The notes under the pieces: model-generated | The model's input: the letters and a program-made list of their open reading frames with translations, nothing else | Told to the model about the DNA's origin: nothing | The model's database searches: none | NCBI RefSeq assembly: GCF_900142975.1 | Contig: NZ_LT670848.1 | Coordinates: 62,001 to 126,000, forward strand | DNA: 64,000 nt | Source of the DNA: Salegentibacter salegens | GTDB taxonomy: Bacteria > Bacteroidota > Bacteroidia > Flavobacteriales > Flavobacteriaceae | Reading direction: 5' to 3' | Position numbers and translations under genes: made by a program | In this document: piece after piece, positions 36,033 to 44,756 of the stretch | Layout: each line of letters opens with the position of its first letter | How positions within the stretch are numbered: position 1 is the first letter of the stretch

Positions 36033-36636
36033 GAAAAATATTTTTTGGGATTTTGATGGAGTCATTATGGATTCTATGCCTATAAGGAACAAAGGATTCG
36101 AGTTGGTTTTAGAGAATTATCCAAAAGACCAGGTACAGGCGCTTATGAAGTTTCATTTAAAAAATGGGGGCCTTTCCCGTTATGTGAAATTTAGACATTT
36201 TTTTGAGGAAATAAGAGGTGAAAATGTTTCGGAAGAAGAGGTAAAGGAATGGGCGCAAAAATTTTCTAAAATAATGAAGAAGGAATTAGTGCAACCGCCT
36301 TTGTTAATTAAGGATTCTTTGAATTTTATAAAGGAGAATTACAGGAAATTCAATATGCACATTGTTTCAGGTTCCGATGGAATGGAACTGAACTATTTAT
36401 GTGAAAGACTTGAAATCTCCTGGTATTTCATCTCAATACATGGGTCACCGGTTCCCAAAAAGGAATTGGTGCACAATCTTTTAATTAAACATAAATATAA
36501 ACGAAATGATACCATTTTGATAGGAGATTCTATCAATGATTATGAAGCTGCTGAAAGTAATGATATTGATTTTGGCGGATATAATAATGAGCGGCTCAAA
36601 GAGTTAAAAACTTTGTATATAGAAAGCTTTACCTGA
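36013..36636 (+). CDS. HAD-superfamily hydrolase (phosphatase)
   Basis: A 207-residue HAD enzyme: motif I FWDFDGVIMDSMP (nucleophile Asp), motif II IVSGSDG, a Lys in PVPKKELV and motif IV ILIGDSINDYEAA. A helical cap (about residues 20-90) marks it as the beta-phosphoglucomutase-like subgroup. The ATG at 36013 overlaps the cytidylyltransferase by 20 bases; a TTG at 35998 is less likely. It may dephosphorylate a sugar or ulosonate intermediate of the same pathway. Confidence 0.85.
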   Translation: MINLKDKKNIFWDFDGVIMDSMPIRNKGFELVLENYPKDQVQALMKFHLKNGGLSRYVKFRHFFEEIRGENVSEEEVKEWAQKFSKIMKKELVQPPLLIKDSLNFIKENYRKFNMHIVSGSDGMELNYLCERLEISWYFISIHGSPVPKKELVHNLLIKHKYKRNDTILIGDSINDYEAAESNDIDFGGYNNERLKELKTLYIESFT

Positions 36637-36638
36637 AA

Positions 36639-37379
36639 ATGAAATTATTAAATACTATAAAAGGACTTTGGTTGCTATTTTTTTCAACAAAAATTTTCCA
36701 TCCGGAAAATGTGTTTAAAGGTAAAAGAGTAGCTGTGATTGGAGCAGCAGATTCTGCCTTTGAAAAGGAAAATGGAGCTTATATTGATTCATTTGATTTG
36801 ATAGTCAGGGTTAATAAAGCCCCCCATTCCTGGAGTGCTGAAAAAGCGAAGTTTATAGGAAATCGTACTGATGTTTTATTTCACTCGTTTTACGAGAATT
36901 TAGAAAGCGGTGGTGGACCAATAGATCTTGAGCTTTACGCAAAGCAGGGGATAAACTATATTGTTAACCCCAATTTTAATTCAAAAGGACTTTGGACGCA
37001 TTTAAATTATTATAAAAGAAACCTGAATGATAATTTAACCTATATTCTTTCTCGCTCATTTTCTGAAAAAAATACCAAGAACTTTGATAAATGGATCCCA
37101 ACGGTTGGTTTTTCAGCTTTAAATACAATTTTAAATTCAAAGTGCAAAGAGGTTTATATAACAGGATTTACATTTTTTAAAACCCCTTATGCTGCAGACT
37201 ATCGAAATCAATTAACAGATATGGAAGCAAATAAGGAACATATTAGAGACCAGGGTCTTCATAATCCGGATTTGGAATTAAAAGAGTTTTTACGCAATTT
37301 GGATGAAATAAAAGCTAAGGATACTCATGTAATATTAGATCCAATGCTTCTACAAATAATTAAAAACCAGAAGAATTAA
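36639..37379 (+). CDS. GT29 sialyltransferase-like protein
   Basis: A 246-residue protein with the sialylmotif pattern of CAZy family GT29. An L-like motif near residue 29 (KRVAVIGAADSAF, then IDSFDLIVRVNKAP) is followed by an S-like motif (IPTVGFSALNTIL, then EVYITGFTFF) and a late His in DQGLHNPDLELKEF. GT29 is the animal and plant sialyltransferase-like family and is uncommon in bacteria. Enzymes of this family use CMP-activated ulosonic acids, which fits the cytidylyltransferase two genes upstream. No signal peptide or membrane anchor is convincing, so it should act in the cytoplasm. Confidence 0.8.
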   Translation: MKLLNTIKGLWLLFFSTKIFHPENVFKGKRVAVIGAADSAFEKENGAYIDSFDLIVRVNKAPHSWSAEKAKFIGNRTDVLFHSFYENLESGGGPIDLELYAKQGINYIVNPNFNSKGLWTHLNYYKRNLNDNLTYILSRSFSEKNTKNFDKWIPTVGFSALNTILNSKCKEVYITGFTFFKTPYAADYRNQLTDMEANKEHIRDQGLHNPDLELKEFLRNLDEIKAKDTHVILDPMLLQIIKNQKN

Positions 37380-37382
37380 ATT

Positions 37383-38636
37383 ATGATACATAAAAACCTT
37401 ACATCAGTCTTTATAATTCCCAGAGGCAGTTCTGAATGGAAAGGTAATGAAGCAGGTTGGATAACAGCATCGGGCTGGGCAGCAGCGGGAGAGCAATTGT
37501 GGGGAAATGCTGTTGTAGCCACTTCAGATGGTTTATTTAACCCCAGGGAATCAAGATTATTCCCAAGGACCGATGAAAATTCATCGGTACAATCTTCTTC
37601 TAATTCTTCTAAAAAAAATATTAGAAAACTTGTACCAGAAATCTTTATAACTGCATATAAAGACTGGAGGTTAAAGAATTCTAAACCGGCTATATGGCCT
37701 ATTGAGGTTAATGACGCTTTAAAAGGCAAGAATGTTAAAATGGTATGGCAAAGACATGATCTTTTTTCGGGGCCGGGACGAAAATTAGCTGATAAATATA
37801 AAGTACCTTTGGTTACTTCTGTTGAAGCCTTAGCGGTTTGGGAAGCGGAAAAATGGGGCGTTAAAAGACCCTTCTGGGGGAAATGGATGGAAAATAATTT
37901 TGAAGCAAAAGCTTTAAAGGAATCAGACCTGGTTTGTTGTGTTTCAAGTGAATTACAAGAAAAGGTGCTTTCTTTAGGAGTAGATCCAGATAAGGTAATT
38001 GTAACGCCTAATAGGGTAGATTCAACTTTATTTAATCCGGGGGTTGAAGGAAAAGAAATAGCTTTGGAATATAATCTTAGCGGAAAGAAGGTAATTGGTT
38101 GGATAGGAAGTTTTCGAGATTTCCATGGTATTGATCATATTATTGAAGCATTTATTTTAATTGAGAAAAAGTATCCAAAGGCTGTTTTAATGCTAATTGG
38201 TGATGGCAACCAAATGCCTGACATTAAAAAGCTTATTGAATTAAAAAAAATAAAGAATAAAGTTATTCTAACCGGAAAACAAAAGTTCACAGATATTCCT
38301 GGCTTTGTTAGTAATTTTGATATTGCCATAGTAAGCGCTCGTTCGGCTGCTGGTTTTCACTATTCACCTTTAAAATTACGTGAATACAAGGCTACCGGTA
38401 AAGCGGTGATTGCTCCCCGTGCAGGGGAAATACCGGAGTTATTTACAGACGAAGAAGATCTTCTATTGTACGATACCGGAAATATTGAAAACCTGGCCCA
38501 AAAGATGGAAACCCTTTTAACCGATGAAAATTTAAAGCTCAAACTTGAGGAAAGTTCCAAAAATTGGTTTGAAAAAGAAGGAGCTTGGATCCACGAATTG
38601 AAAAGTGTTTGTGATATTCTTGAAATTAAATATTAA
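37383..38636 (+). CDS. Glycosyltransferase family 4 protein
   Basis: A 417-residue GT-B transferase. The C-terminal half has VIGWIGSFRDFHGIDHIIEAF, LMLIGDGNQMPDI, PGFVSNFDIAIVSA and SPLKLREYKATGKAVIAPRAGEIPE, the usual donor-binding E-x7-E region in variant form. The N-terminal half has EWKGNEAGWITASGWAAAGEQ, an acceptor-side glycine-rich loop. Residues about 65-80 form a low-complexity serine/asparagine stretch. It starts 3 bases after the GT29 gene. Donor and linkage unknown. Confidence 0.87.
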   Translation: MIHKNLTSVFIIPRGSSEWKGNEAGWITASGWAAAGEQLWGNAVVATSDGLFNPRESRLFPRTDENSSVQSSSNSSKKNIRKLVPEIFITAYKDWRLKNSKPAIWPIEVNDALKGKNVKMVWQRHDLFSGPGRKLADKYKVPLVTSVEALAVWEAEKWGVKRPFWGKWMENNFEAKALKESDLVCCVSSELQEKVLSLGVDPDKVIVTPNRVDSTLFNPGVEGKEIALEYNLSGKKVIGWIGSFRDFHGIDHIIEAFILIEKKYPKAVLMLIGDGNQMPDIKKLIELKKIKNKVILTGKQKFTDIPGFVSNFDIAIVSARSAAGFHYSPLKLREYKATGKAVIAPRAGEIPELFTDEEDLLLYDTGNIENLAQKMETLLTDENLKLKLEESSKNWFEKEGAWIHELKSVCDILEIKY

Positions 38637-38651
38637 TAAAAAAATTCAATT

Positions 38652-39761
38652 TTGAAGATTATCCAGCTTATACAAAAACCCCAACTTCGTGGTGCTGAAA
38701 TATTTGCCTGCCAACTTTCTAATCATTTAAAAGAGCAGGGGCATGAAGTTTTGGTGGTTAGTATCTTTAAAGGAGATTCTGAACTGCCTTTTAAAGGAAA
38801 GCTTATCTCTTTAGATCGTCCGCTTTCAAAAAGATTTTTTGATCTTAATGGATGGAAAAAGTTCAATAGTATCATTCGGAAATTCAAACCCGATATCATA
38901 CAGGCAAACGCTGCCGATACGCTAAAATTTGCTGTGAGTTCAAAAATACTATTTTCCTGGAAACACCCATTGGTGTACAGGAATGCGAATAAAATGGGAG
39001 ATTTTATCACTTCCAAATTAAAATGGCAACTCAATAATTTTTATATGTCAAAAGTGGCTTATGTAATTTCTGTAAGTAAGGAATGTGAAAAGGATTTTAT
39101 AAAAACTTTTTCTTATCCACAGAAAAAGATTAATACTGTAGAGATAGGAGTAGAGGAACAGGAATTAGAAGGAATTCCTGGAGATCTGCAGAAAATTTTT
39201 AAAAGGGGGCCTGTCATAACGCATATTGGGGGTTTTGTACCCGAAAAAAATCACGATGGGCTTATTAATATTTTCAATAAGAGCTTAGAGAAATTTCCCG
39301 AAACCCAGCTTCTTTTATTGGGAAAAGGTAATCTGGAGATGAAAATTAAGTCAAAAGTAGAAGAATTACAAATTCAGAATAATGTGCATTTTTTAGGCTA
39401 CAGGAGCGATGTCCTAGATATTTTAAATAATTCCAAAGCTTTTGTTTTACCGAGTTTGATAGAAGGATTGCCTGCCGTTATTTTGGAGGCCATGTATTGT
39501 GAAATTCCGGTAGTAGCCTATAATGTTGGCGGAATTGGCGAGGTTGTGGTTCAGGGTAAAACCGGGTGGCTTGTAGAAAAAAATGAGCAGGCTAAATTTC
39601 AGGAGCATCTTGAGGAAATCTTAACAGGGAATGAAAATATTGCCGATAGGGTTAAAACAGCCAAAAATATGATCTCTGATAAATTTCTGAATAAGCAAAT
39701 TGCACAAGGTTTTGCCAAACGCTATTTTGAAGTCTTGAATCATAAGTCAGGATATGTATAA
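38652..39761 (+). CDS. Glycosyltransferase family 4 protein
   Basis: A 369-residue GT4: N-terminal IIQLIQKPQLRGAEIFACQLSNHL, middle VITHIGGFVPEKNHDGLINIF and LLLLGKGNLEMKI, then VLPSLIEGLPAVILEAMYCEIPVVAYNVGGIGEVV with the E-x7-E motif. The start is a TTG at 38652. The stop overlaps the next transferase by 8 bases. Donor unknown. Confidence 0.9.
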   Translation: MKIIQLIQKPQLRGAEIFACQLSNHLKEQGHEVLVVSIFKGDSELPFKGKLISLDRPLSKRFFDLNGWKKFNSIIRKFKPDIIQANAADTLKFAVSSKILFSWKHPLVYRNANKMGDFITSKLKWQLNNFYMSKVAYVISVSKECEKDFIKTFSYPQKKINTVEIGVEEQELEGIPGDLQKIFKRGPVITHIGGFVPEKNHDGLINIFNKSLEKFPETQLLLLGKGNLEMKIKSKVEELQIQNNVHFLGYRSDVLDILNNSKAFVLPSLIEGLPAVILEAMYCEIPVVAYNVGGIGEVVVQGKTGWLVEKNEQAKFQEHLEEILTGNENIADRVKTAKNMISDKFLNKQIAQGFAKRYFEVLNHKSGYV

Positions 39762-40572
39762 AAAGGTATTTGCCGTAGTTGTTACTTATAAAAGAGCAAG
39801 TATTCTGGAGCAATGCTTAACTGCTGTGTTAAAATCTTCAATTTATAAAATTGAACATCTTCATATTATAGTAAACGATAATGAGAGTTTAACTTTAGAG
39901 GTTATAAAGAAATTTTCTTTGGAATTTCCTTCAAAAATCTCTTTTGAAATTTACGACAATGTGGGGCCTGCGGGAGGTTTTTATTACGGCTTAAAAAAAT
40001 TCCTGGAAAGCAAAAGTGATTTTGTTTGGTTGATGGATGATGATATCATACCGGAACCGGGTTGCCTCCAATCCTTAATGGACTGTACAGAAACAGAATC
40101 TTATATCTTTTCAAAAGTTCTTAAAAAAACAGGGGAAGAGGTTATTGCCTTTGGGTGGTGGGGAGTTTTGATCTCAAAGCAGATAGTAGAAAAAGCAGGA
40201 TTGCCTATCAAAGATTTTTTTTACTGGGCAGAAGATACAGAGTATTTACAGAATAGAATGATCAGGAAGAATGGGATCATACCATATAGATGTGGGAATG
40301 CCGTTGTAGAACATTTACATCAGCGTACCGGAAATAAACCTTCCTGGTATTATTATTACACCATCCGTAATACTTTATATTACAGAACCCGGATCTTTCC
40401 ACTTAACCTGAAAGGTGCTGTCCGAATGATATATGTGTTTATGGGTACTTTTTACAGGATAATATCTAAAGAGCCGGAAAAGCTAAAAAAAATATACCTG
40501 GTAGGCTTAGGTACTGTGCACGGACTAGCAGGAAAGTTGGGTAAAATTGAAAAGTTGCATCAGGGTTATTGA
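39754..40572 (+). CDS. Glycosyltransferase family 2 protein (galactofuranosyltransferase-like)
   Basis: A 272-residue inverting GT-A enzyme: AVVVTYKRASILEQCL, NDNES, NVGPAGGFYYGLKKF, the acidic metal motif LMDDDIIPEPG, and FFYWAEDTEYLQNRM (catalytic acid region). A GPAGG loop and WAEDxEY resemble GlfT-like transferases, so transfer of galactofuranose or rhamnose is possible. A gene for UDP-galactopyranose mutase was not seen. It ends a gene run; an intergenic region with a promoter follows. Confidence 0.88.
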   Translation: MYKKVFAVVVTYKRASILEQCLTAVLKSSIYKIEHLHIIVNDNESLTLEVIKKFSLEFPSKISFEIYDNVGPAGGFYYGLKKFLESKSDFVWLMDDDIIPEPGCLQSLMDCTETESYIFSKVLKKTGEEVIAFGWWGVLISKQIVEKAGLPIKDFFYWAEDTEYLQNRMIRKNGIIPYRCGNAVVEHLHQRTGNKPSWYYYYTIRNTLYYRTRIFPLNLKGAVRMIYVFMGTFYRIISKEPEKLKKIYLVGLGTVHGLAGKLGKIEKLHQGY

Positions 40573-40760
40573 TTCGTTAGTTCGGGATTTGTTAATTGGG
40601 GATTCTAGCCCCCCAACCCTCGAAGGGGGAGTTAATGAAATTTTTGAATCCGTGCAATTCGTTTTAGTTCGCGTAATCCGTATCCTTTAATAAATTTTTC
40701 TTAAAATCTTGTTATCCTTTCTTATTCAAGTATTTTTGCACTTTAATACTGAGCGATTAA
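40573..40760. repeat. Intergenic degenerate repeats with a GC-rich half copy
   Basis: Contains runs of short similar words (TTCGTTAGTTCGGGATTTGT; AATCCGTGCAATTCG; AGTTCGCGTAATCCG). A half copy of the GC-rich arm (40607-40631, AGCCCCCCAACCCTCGAAGG) matches the pair around 8325-8437. Similar text is found at 44150-44220. The end of the region holds the promoter of the next gene. Confidence 0.6.
40709..40738 (+). promoter_or_regulatory. Bacteroidota-type promoter upstream of the GT4 gene at 40761
   Basis: A -33 type TTG at 40709-40711 and a -7 TATTTTTG at 40731-40738 are separated by 19 bases, the best-formed promoter in this window. The transcript start is predicted about 15 bases before the ATG. 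Confidence 0.65.
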
Positions 40761-41891
40761 ATGCAAAAAATAAAGATCCTTCATATAATAAAATCTTTAG
40801 GCAGGGGCGGGGCAGAAATGTTATTGCCTGAAACCTTAAAAATACATGACACATCTAGATTCGAATTCCATTATATTTATTTTCTTCCCTGGAAAGATCA
40901 AATGGCGGAAAGTATTAGAAACACTGGGGGGAGAGTGACATGTTTTGAAGCAAAGGATAATATAAGATTAATGCAACAGTATTCAGGCGTGATTGAATAT
41001 TGTAAAAATAATGAAATCGATTTAATTCATTGTCATTTGCCATGGGCAGGGTTTTTAGGTAGACTGGTTTTCTCCAAAACTAAAATACCGGTTGTTTATA
41101 CCGAGCACAATATGCAGGAGCGTTATCATATTGCCACGAAAATAATTAACAGCCTTACATTTAATTCCCAGACTTTGGCTTTGGGAGTTTCAGAAGATGT
41201 TACCAATTCCATAAAGAAAAACATCAATCCAAAAATTCCGGTAAATACACTTTTAAATGGTGCGAATACGGATTCTTTTCAAAGAGATCCGGGATTGGGA
41301 ACTAAAACAAAGCAGCAGTTGGGAATTCCTGAAGATGCTTTGGTTTTAGGAAATGTGGCTGTCTTTAGATTTCAAAAGCGACTGTTAGAATGGCTGCAGG
41401 TTTTTAAAGCAATTGAAAATAAAAATCCGAATGTATATGGAATAATTGTTGGAGCAGGACCTTTGGAAGAGGAGATAAAAGCTGAATTGATTAAACTGGA
41501 ATTAGAGAAAAAGGTGTTCCTACCGGGTTTAAAAACCGATGTTAAACCCTATTTTTCCGCGATGGATATTTTTATGATGAGCAGTTCTTTTGAAGGATTG
41601 CCCATTGCGCTCCTAGAAGCAATGAGTATGGGGTGTGCAATTGTTTCAACAGATGCGGGAGGGATTAAAGAGGTTGTAAGAAACAGAGAAGATGGTTTAA
41701 CTTGCAAAATGGAAGAATGGATAAAACTTTCCGGTTTATGCCAAGTTTTAATAGACGATCCTGATAAGTTAAGCAACTTTAAAAAAGCTTCCCGGGAACG
41801 GGCCGTAAATTCGTTTAGTTTGAAAGCGATGGTTGATTCTTTGGAAGAAATTTATGAATCGCTAGCTCTCCAAATCCCGAATGGGAAGTAA
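40761..41891 (+). CDS. Glycosyltransferase family 4 protein
   Basis: A 376-residue GT4: KILHIIKSLGRGGAEMLLPE (acceptor loop), LIHCHLPWAGFLGR, YTEHNMQERYH, then GNVAVFRFQKRLLEWLQVF, IIVGAGPLEEEI and MSSSFEGLPIALLEAMSMGCAIVSTDAGGIKEVV with the E-x7-E motif. Directly downstream of its own promoter. Donor unknown. Confidence 0.9.
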   Translation: MQKIKILHIIKSLGRGGAEMLLPETLKIHDTSRFEFHYIYFLPWKDQMAESIRNTGGRVTCFEAKDNIRLMQQYSGVIEYCKNNEIDLIHCHLPWAGFLGRLVFSKTKIPVVYTEHNMQERYHIATKIINSLTFNSQTLALGVSEDVTNSIKKNINPKIPVNTLLNGANTDSFQRDPGLGTKTKQQLGIPEDALVLGNVAVFRFQKRLLEWLQVFKAIENKNPNVYGIIVGAGPLEEEIKAELIKLELEKKVFLPGLKTDVKPYFSAMDIFMMSSSFEGLPIALLEAMSMGCAIVSTDAGGIKEVVRNREDGLTCKMEEWIKLSGLCQVLIDDPDKLSNFKKASRERAVNSFSLKAMVDSLEEIYESLALQIPNGK

Positions 41892-41974
41892 ATGAAAGTA
41901 TCAGGCAGGAAATTGAATGGGAAAAATGGGGATGGAAAAATCTTCTTCTACGCGGGGGACAAAACCAATAACAA

Positions 41975-42913
41975 ATGCAAATAAGAGAAGCTATAGAGCA
42001 AGAAATACCTGAGATTATAGAAGTGCTAAAGGCAAGTCTGGGTGAAACTTATTCAAAAAAGACGGAAGCGGTATGGAGGTATAAGCATGAAGATAATCCG
42101 TTCGGGAAATCAGTGGTTTTGGTAGCTGAAGAAAACGAGGAGATTGTTGGAATTCGTGCTTTTATGCATTGGGAATGGCGTTTAGGAGATCAGATATTTT
42201 CTACTTTCAGAGCGGTAGATACCGCAACCCACCCAGATCATCAGGGAAAGGGGGTATTTAAAAAACTTACCTTGAATGCATTAGAGGTGGTTAAGGAACA
42301 GGGGGATGATTTTATTTTTAACACCCCTAATACCCAAAGTTTACCCGGATATCTAAAAATGGGCTGGAAGGAAGTGTCTAAATTAAAGATTCGGGTGAAG
42401 CCTGCGAATCCATTTCACTGGCTTAATAATAAAACAGGTAAAGCTTATACTGTTAATAATACTTGCGGTGAAGGACAACTAGCCAATTTGACTTCGGTTT
42501 ATAATAAATTAAAAGCTGAGGAAAATAGATTATTCACTTTAAAATCGCCGGAATATCTTATCTGGCGTTATGAAAATAATCCCTTACAAAATTATGAGAT
42601 AAAGGCAGATCAGGATTTTTATCTGGCAGCATATATTAAAGAACATAAATATGTTAAAGAACTTCGTATAACAGAACATATTTATTCGGACGATCGTGGT
42701 CTGCAAAAAATAAATAAAGCTGTAAAGGAATTCAGTAAAAAATTTGGGGCTCAAATTATTACGTCTACAGGATTAAGTTATGGTGTTGGGTTTTCCGGTA
42801 ATTATGGTCCGGTTTTAACGCTGAGAGATGTAAATTTAGATCCAAATTTAAAACAGGAATTATTACAGCTTAACAATTGGTCCTATACTTTGGGGGATCT
42901 GGAATTATTTTAA
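41975..42913 (+). CDS. GNAT-family acetyltransferase
   Basis: A 312-residue protein with an N-terminal GNAT domain: IREAIEQEIPEIIEVL, VLVAEENEEIVGIRAFM, and the acetyl-CoA loop HPDHQGKGVFKKLTLNAL (about residue 88). The C-terminal half (about 150-312) includes ANFEST-like ENRLFTLKSPEYLIWRYENNP, a region shared by a group of GNATs in polysaccharide loci. It may acetylate a sugar amino group of the polymer repeat. It is followed after 1 base by a polymerase-like membrane protein. Confidence 0.83.
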   Translation: MQIREAIEQEIPEIIEVLKASLGETYSKKTEAVWRYKHEDNPFGKSVVLVAEENEEIVGIRAFMHWEWRLGDQIFSTFRAVDTATHPDHQGKGVFKKLTLNALEVVKEQGDDFIFNTPNTQSLPGYLKMGWKEVSKLKIRVKPANPFHWLNNKTGKAYTVNNTCGEGQLANLTSVYNKLKAEENRLFTLKSPEYLIWRYENNPLQNYEIKADQDFYLAAYIKEHKYVKELRITEHIYSDDRGLQKINKAVKEFSKKFGAQIITSTGLSYGVGFSGNYGPVLTLRDVNLDPNLKQELLQLNNWSYTLGDLELF

Positions 42914-42914
42914 T

Positions 42915-44117
42915 ATGCCTGGAGGTTTTTTTTTAATATTAATACTATTTGTTATTACCCAGGGACTTTTTAGCTCCCTGTCTAAAAAACATGCCTTCTT
43001 TTCAAAAAAGCTGATGAATCAACTTTTTTGGTATCATATTGTTTTCTTGGGAATCTACTACACCTACACCATATTTAATCGTTCAGACTCTTTGGCCTAT
43101 TATGATCGGGCAGAAATTGCAAGTAGAACCTGGGCAGAAACTTTTGGAACCAGTACCACATTTATTGATTTTTTAGCCTATCCTTTTGTTAATTTTTTTA
43201 ACTTCAATTACGAAATGATGATGGCGCTTTTCGCCTGGTTTGGGTATCTGGGTTTTGTGTATGCTTACGTATTTTTTAGAGAAAATATCCCTATTAAGAT
43301 CACCGTTTTTAAAAATTTTGATTTACTTACTCTCATTCTGTTTTTTCCAAACATGCACTTCTGGACCGCTTCTTTGGGAAAAGGAGCCCCAATTTTTCTA
43401 GGATTGATGCTATTCGCCTATGCAATTAAAAACCCAAAATCAAGGCTTATAACCTTAATTTTGGGTTCGCTCCTTATTTACTATATACGTCCTCACGTAT
43501 TCATGTTTGTGGCAGTAGGAACCGTTTTAGGTTATATGAGTGGGAAGGAAAAAATATCATTTGGTAAGAAACTATTCATCTATATTTCCTTGATAGGAGG
43601 ATTGGTCCTGGTTCAGGATACTATTCTGGGAATGGCAGGGCTTGAGGGTTCTGAAGATTTCACTGAAGATTTTAGCCAGTTTTCGGAAGGTAGATCTGAT
43701 AAATTGGCTACTTCAGGATCCGGAGTGGATATGTCAAGTTATCCCTTACCCATAAAGTTTTTCACCTTTTGGTTCAGGCCATTGTTTTTTGATGCTCCCG
43801 GAATTCTGGGGCTTATTACCTCGGTAGAAAACCTGATGTATCTTTTGTTGTTCTTTAAGGTTCTAAAGAAGGATTTTATAAAATTTATAAAAAATTCACC
43901 TATTGCTGTTAAAATGAGCCTAGTTGTTTTCCTGCTGGCATCTTTCGCAATGACCTTTGTAATGTCTAACCTGGGGATCATTATGAGACAAAAATCTATG
44001 GTGATGTATTTTGCCTTTTTTGTGATCTATTATTATTTAGCGCAAAAGAAGTATGATAAGATAATTAAGTTGAAGAGAAGAAGAAAAAATCGGAATAGTG
44101 AAGTTGTGATGATGTGA
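42915..44117 (+). CDS. Multi-pass membrane protein, probable Wzy-type polymerase
   Basis: A 400-residue inner-membrane protein with roughly ten hydrophobic segments. A polar loop lies at about residues 235-280 (GSEDFTEDFSQFSEGRSDKLA), and the basic C-terminal tail is IKLKRRRKNRNSE. FNRSDSLAYYDRA near residue 55 and YIRPHVFM near residue 190 are the kinds of charged spots seen in Wzy proteins. Wzy proteins share little sequence, so the call rests on topology and on its position at the end of a glycosyltransferase run. Confidence 0.65.
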   Translation: MPGGFFLILILFVITQGLFSSLSKKHAFFSKKLMNQLFWYHIVFLGIYYTYTIFNRSDSLAYYDRAEIASRTWAETFGTSTTFIDFLAYPFVNFFNFNYEMMMALFAWFGYLGFVYAYVFFRENIPIKITVFKNFDLLTLILFFPNMHFWTASLGKGAPIFLGLMLFAYAIKNPKSRLITLILGSLLIYYIRPHVFMFVAVGTVLGYMSGKEKISFGKKLFIYISLIGGLVLVQDTILGMAGLEGSEDFTEDFSQFSEGRSDKLATSGSGVDMSSYPLPIKFFTFWFRPLFFDAPGILGLITSVENLMYLLLFFKVLKKDFIKFIKNSPIAVKMSLVVFLLASFAMTFVMSNLGIIMRQKSMVMYFAFFVIYYYLAQKKYDKIIKLKRRRKNRNSEVVMM

Positions 44118-44756
44118 CGATGTGATCTTGTGAACTTTTACTGGAGTAGCGAGTTTTTAATTCGGGATTCGTGAGTTCGAGAGTCGTTAATTAATTTTGG
44201 ATTGGTTAATTGGTGAAGTTGTGACTGAGTATTTACAATGTATACATTTATCAAAAAAACCATCACTTCGAGTAGCGTAAAACGGAATGTCAATGCAGTT
44301 TTACTCGTATCGAGAAGTTGTTTTTTAGTACTTTTACTGGTCATTAAGCCTTTGCTTCAGATTTAGGCTTCGCAAATGCTATTGAAGTGTTTGGTGGTTA
44401 ATTATATGGTATTCAATATACAGTCAAACGGTTTGCCACTCTACTTCGTCACTTACAATGACGGTGAATTTTTTGAAATATGATATTGTGGTTATTTATG
44501 AATTTATAGCACTATATCGTCATTGCGACCCCGTGGGTGAGGCATTCTGTTGGTTTGGAGTAGTAATTATGTGAAGCTGTAAATAGTAAGCTATTGTCAT
44601 TGATTATTTTATTCGGAACCTAAGTTGCCGGAATGTGGTATTGTTAATTGGTTTTTGCCACGAATGCACAAATATGTTTTTATTTCACCTTTCCCTCAGG
44701 AAGAGGTCGGGTAAGGGTTTCAAGAATTATTAAATATTAAAAAAATAAACAGCAGT
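44118..44756. other. 639-base intergenic region filled with repeats
   Basis: No gene seen on either strand. It contains degenerate TTAATTCGGGATTCG-type words (44150-44220), a hairpin repeat at 44263-44322, and a second pair around 44440-44555 (CACTTACAATGACG and CGTCATTGCGACCCCGTGGG). Near the end lie TTTTTGCCACGAATGCACAA and a decayed GC-rich arm (about 44690-44722). It looks like accumulated repeat debris, perhaps a place where cassettes were exchanged. Confidence 0.55.
44263..44322. repeat. Hairpin repeat of the CACTTCGAGTA type
   Basis: One side reads CACTTCGAGTAGCGTAAAAC and the other GTTTTACTCGTATCGAGAAG. The inner parts pair as GAGTA...AAAC with GTTTTACTC, and the outer CTTCGAG resembles CGAGAAG inverted. 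Related elements are common in Flavobacteriaceae intergenic DNA. Confidence 0.5.

Noticed and set aside
41892..41974. Possible gene fragment (frame reading SIRQEIEWEKWGWKNLLL) between the GT4 and GNAT genes
   Set aside because: Too short to assign and could be chance; no recognisable family motif.
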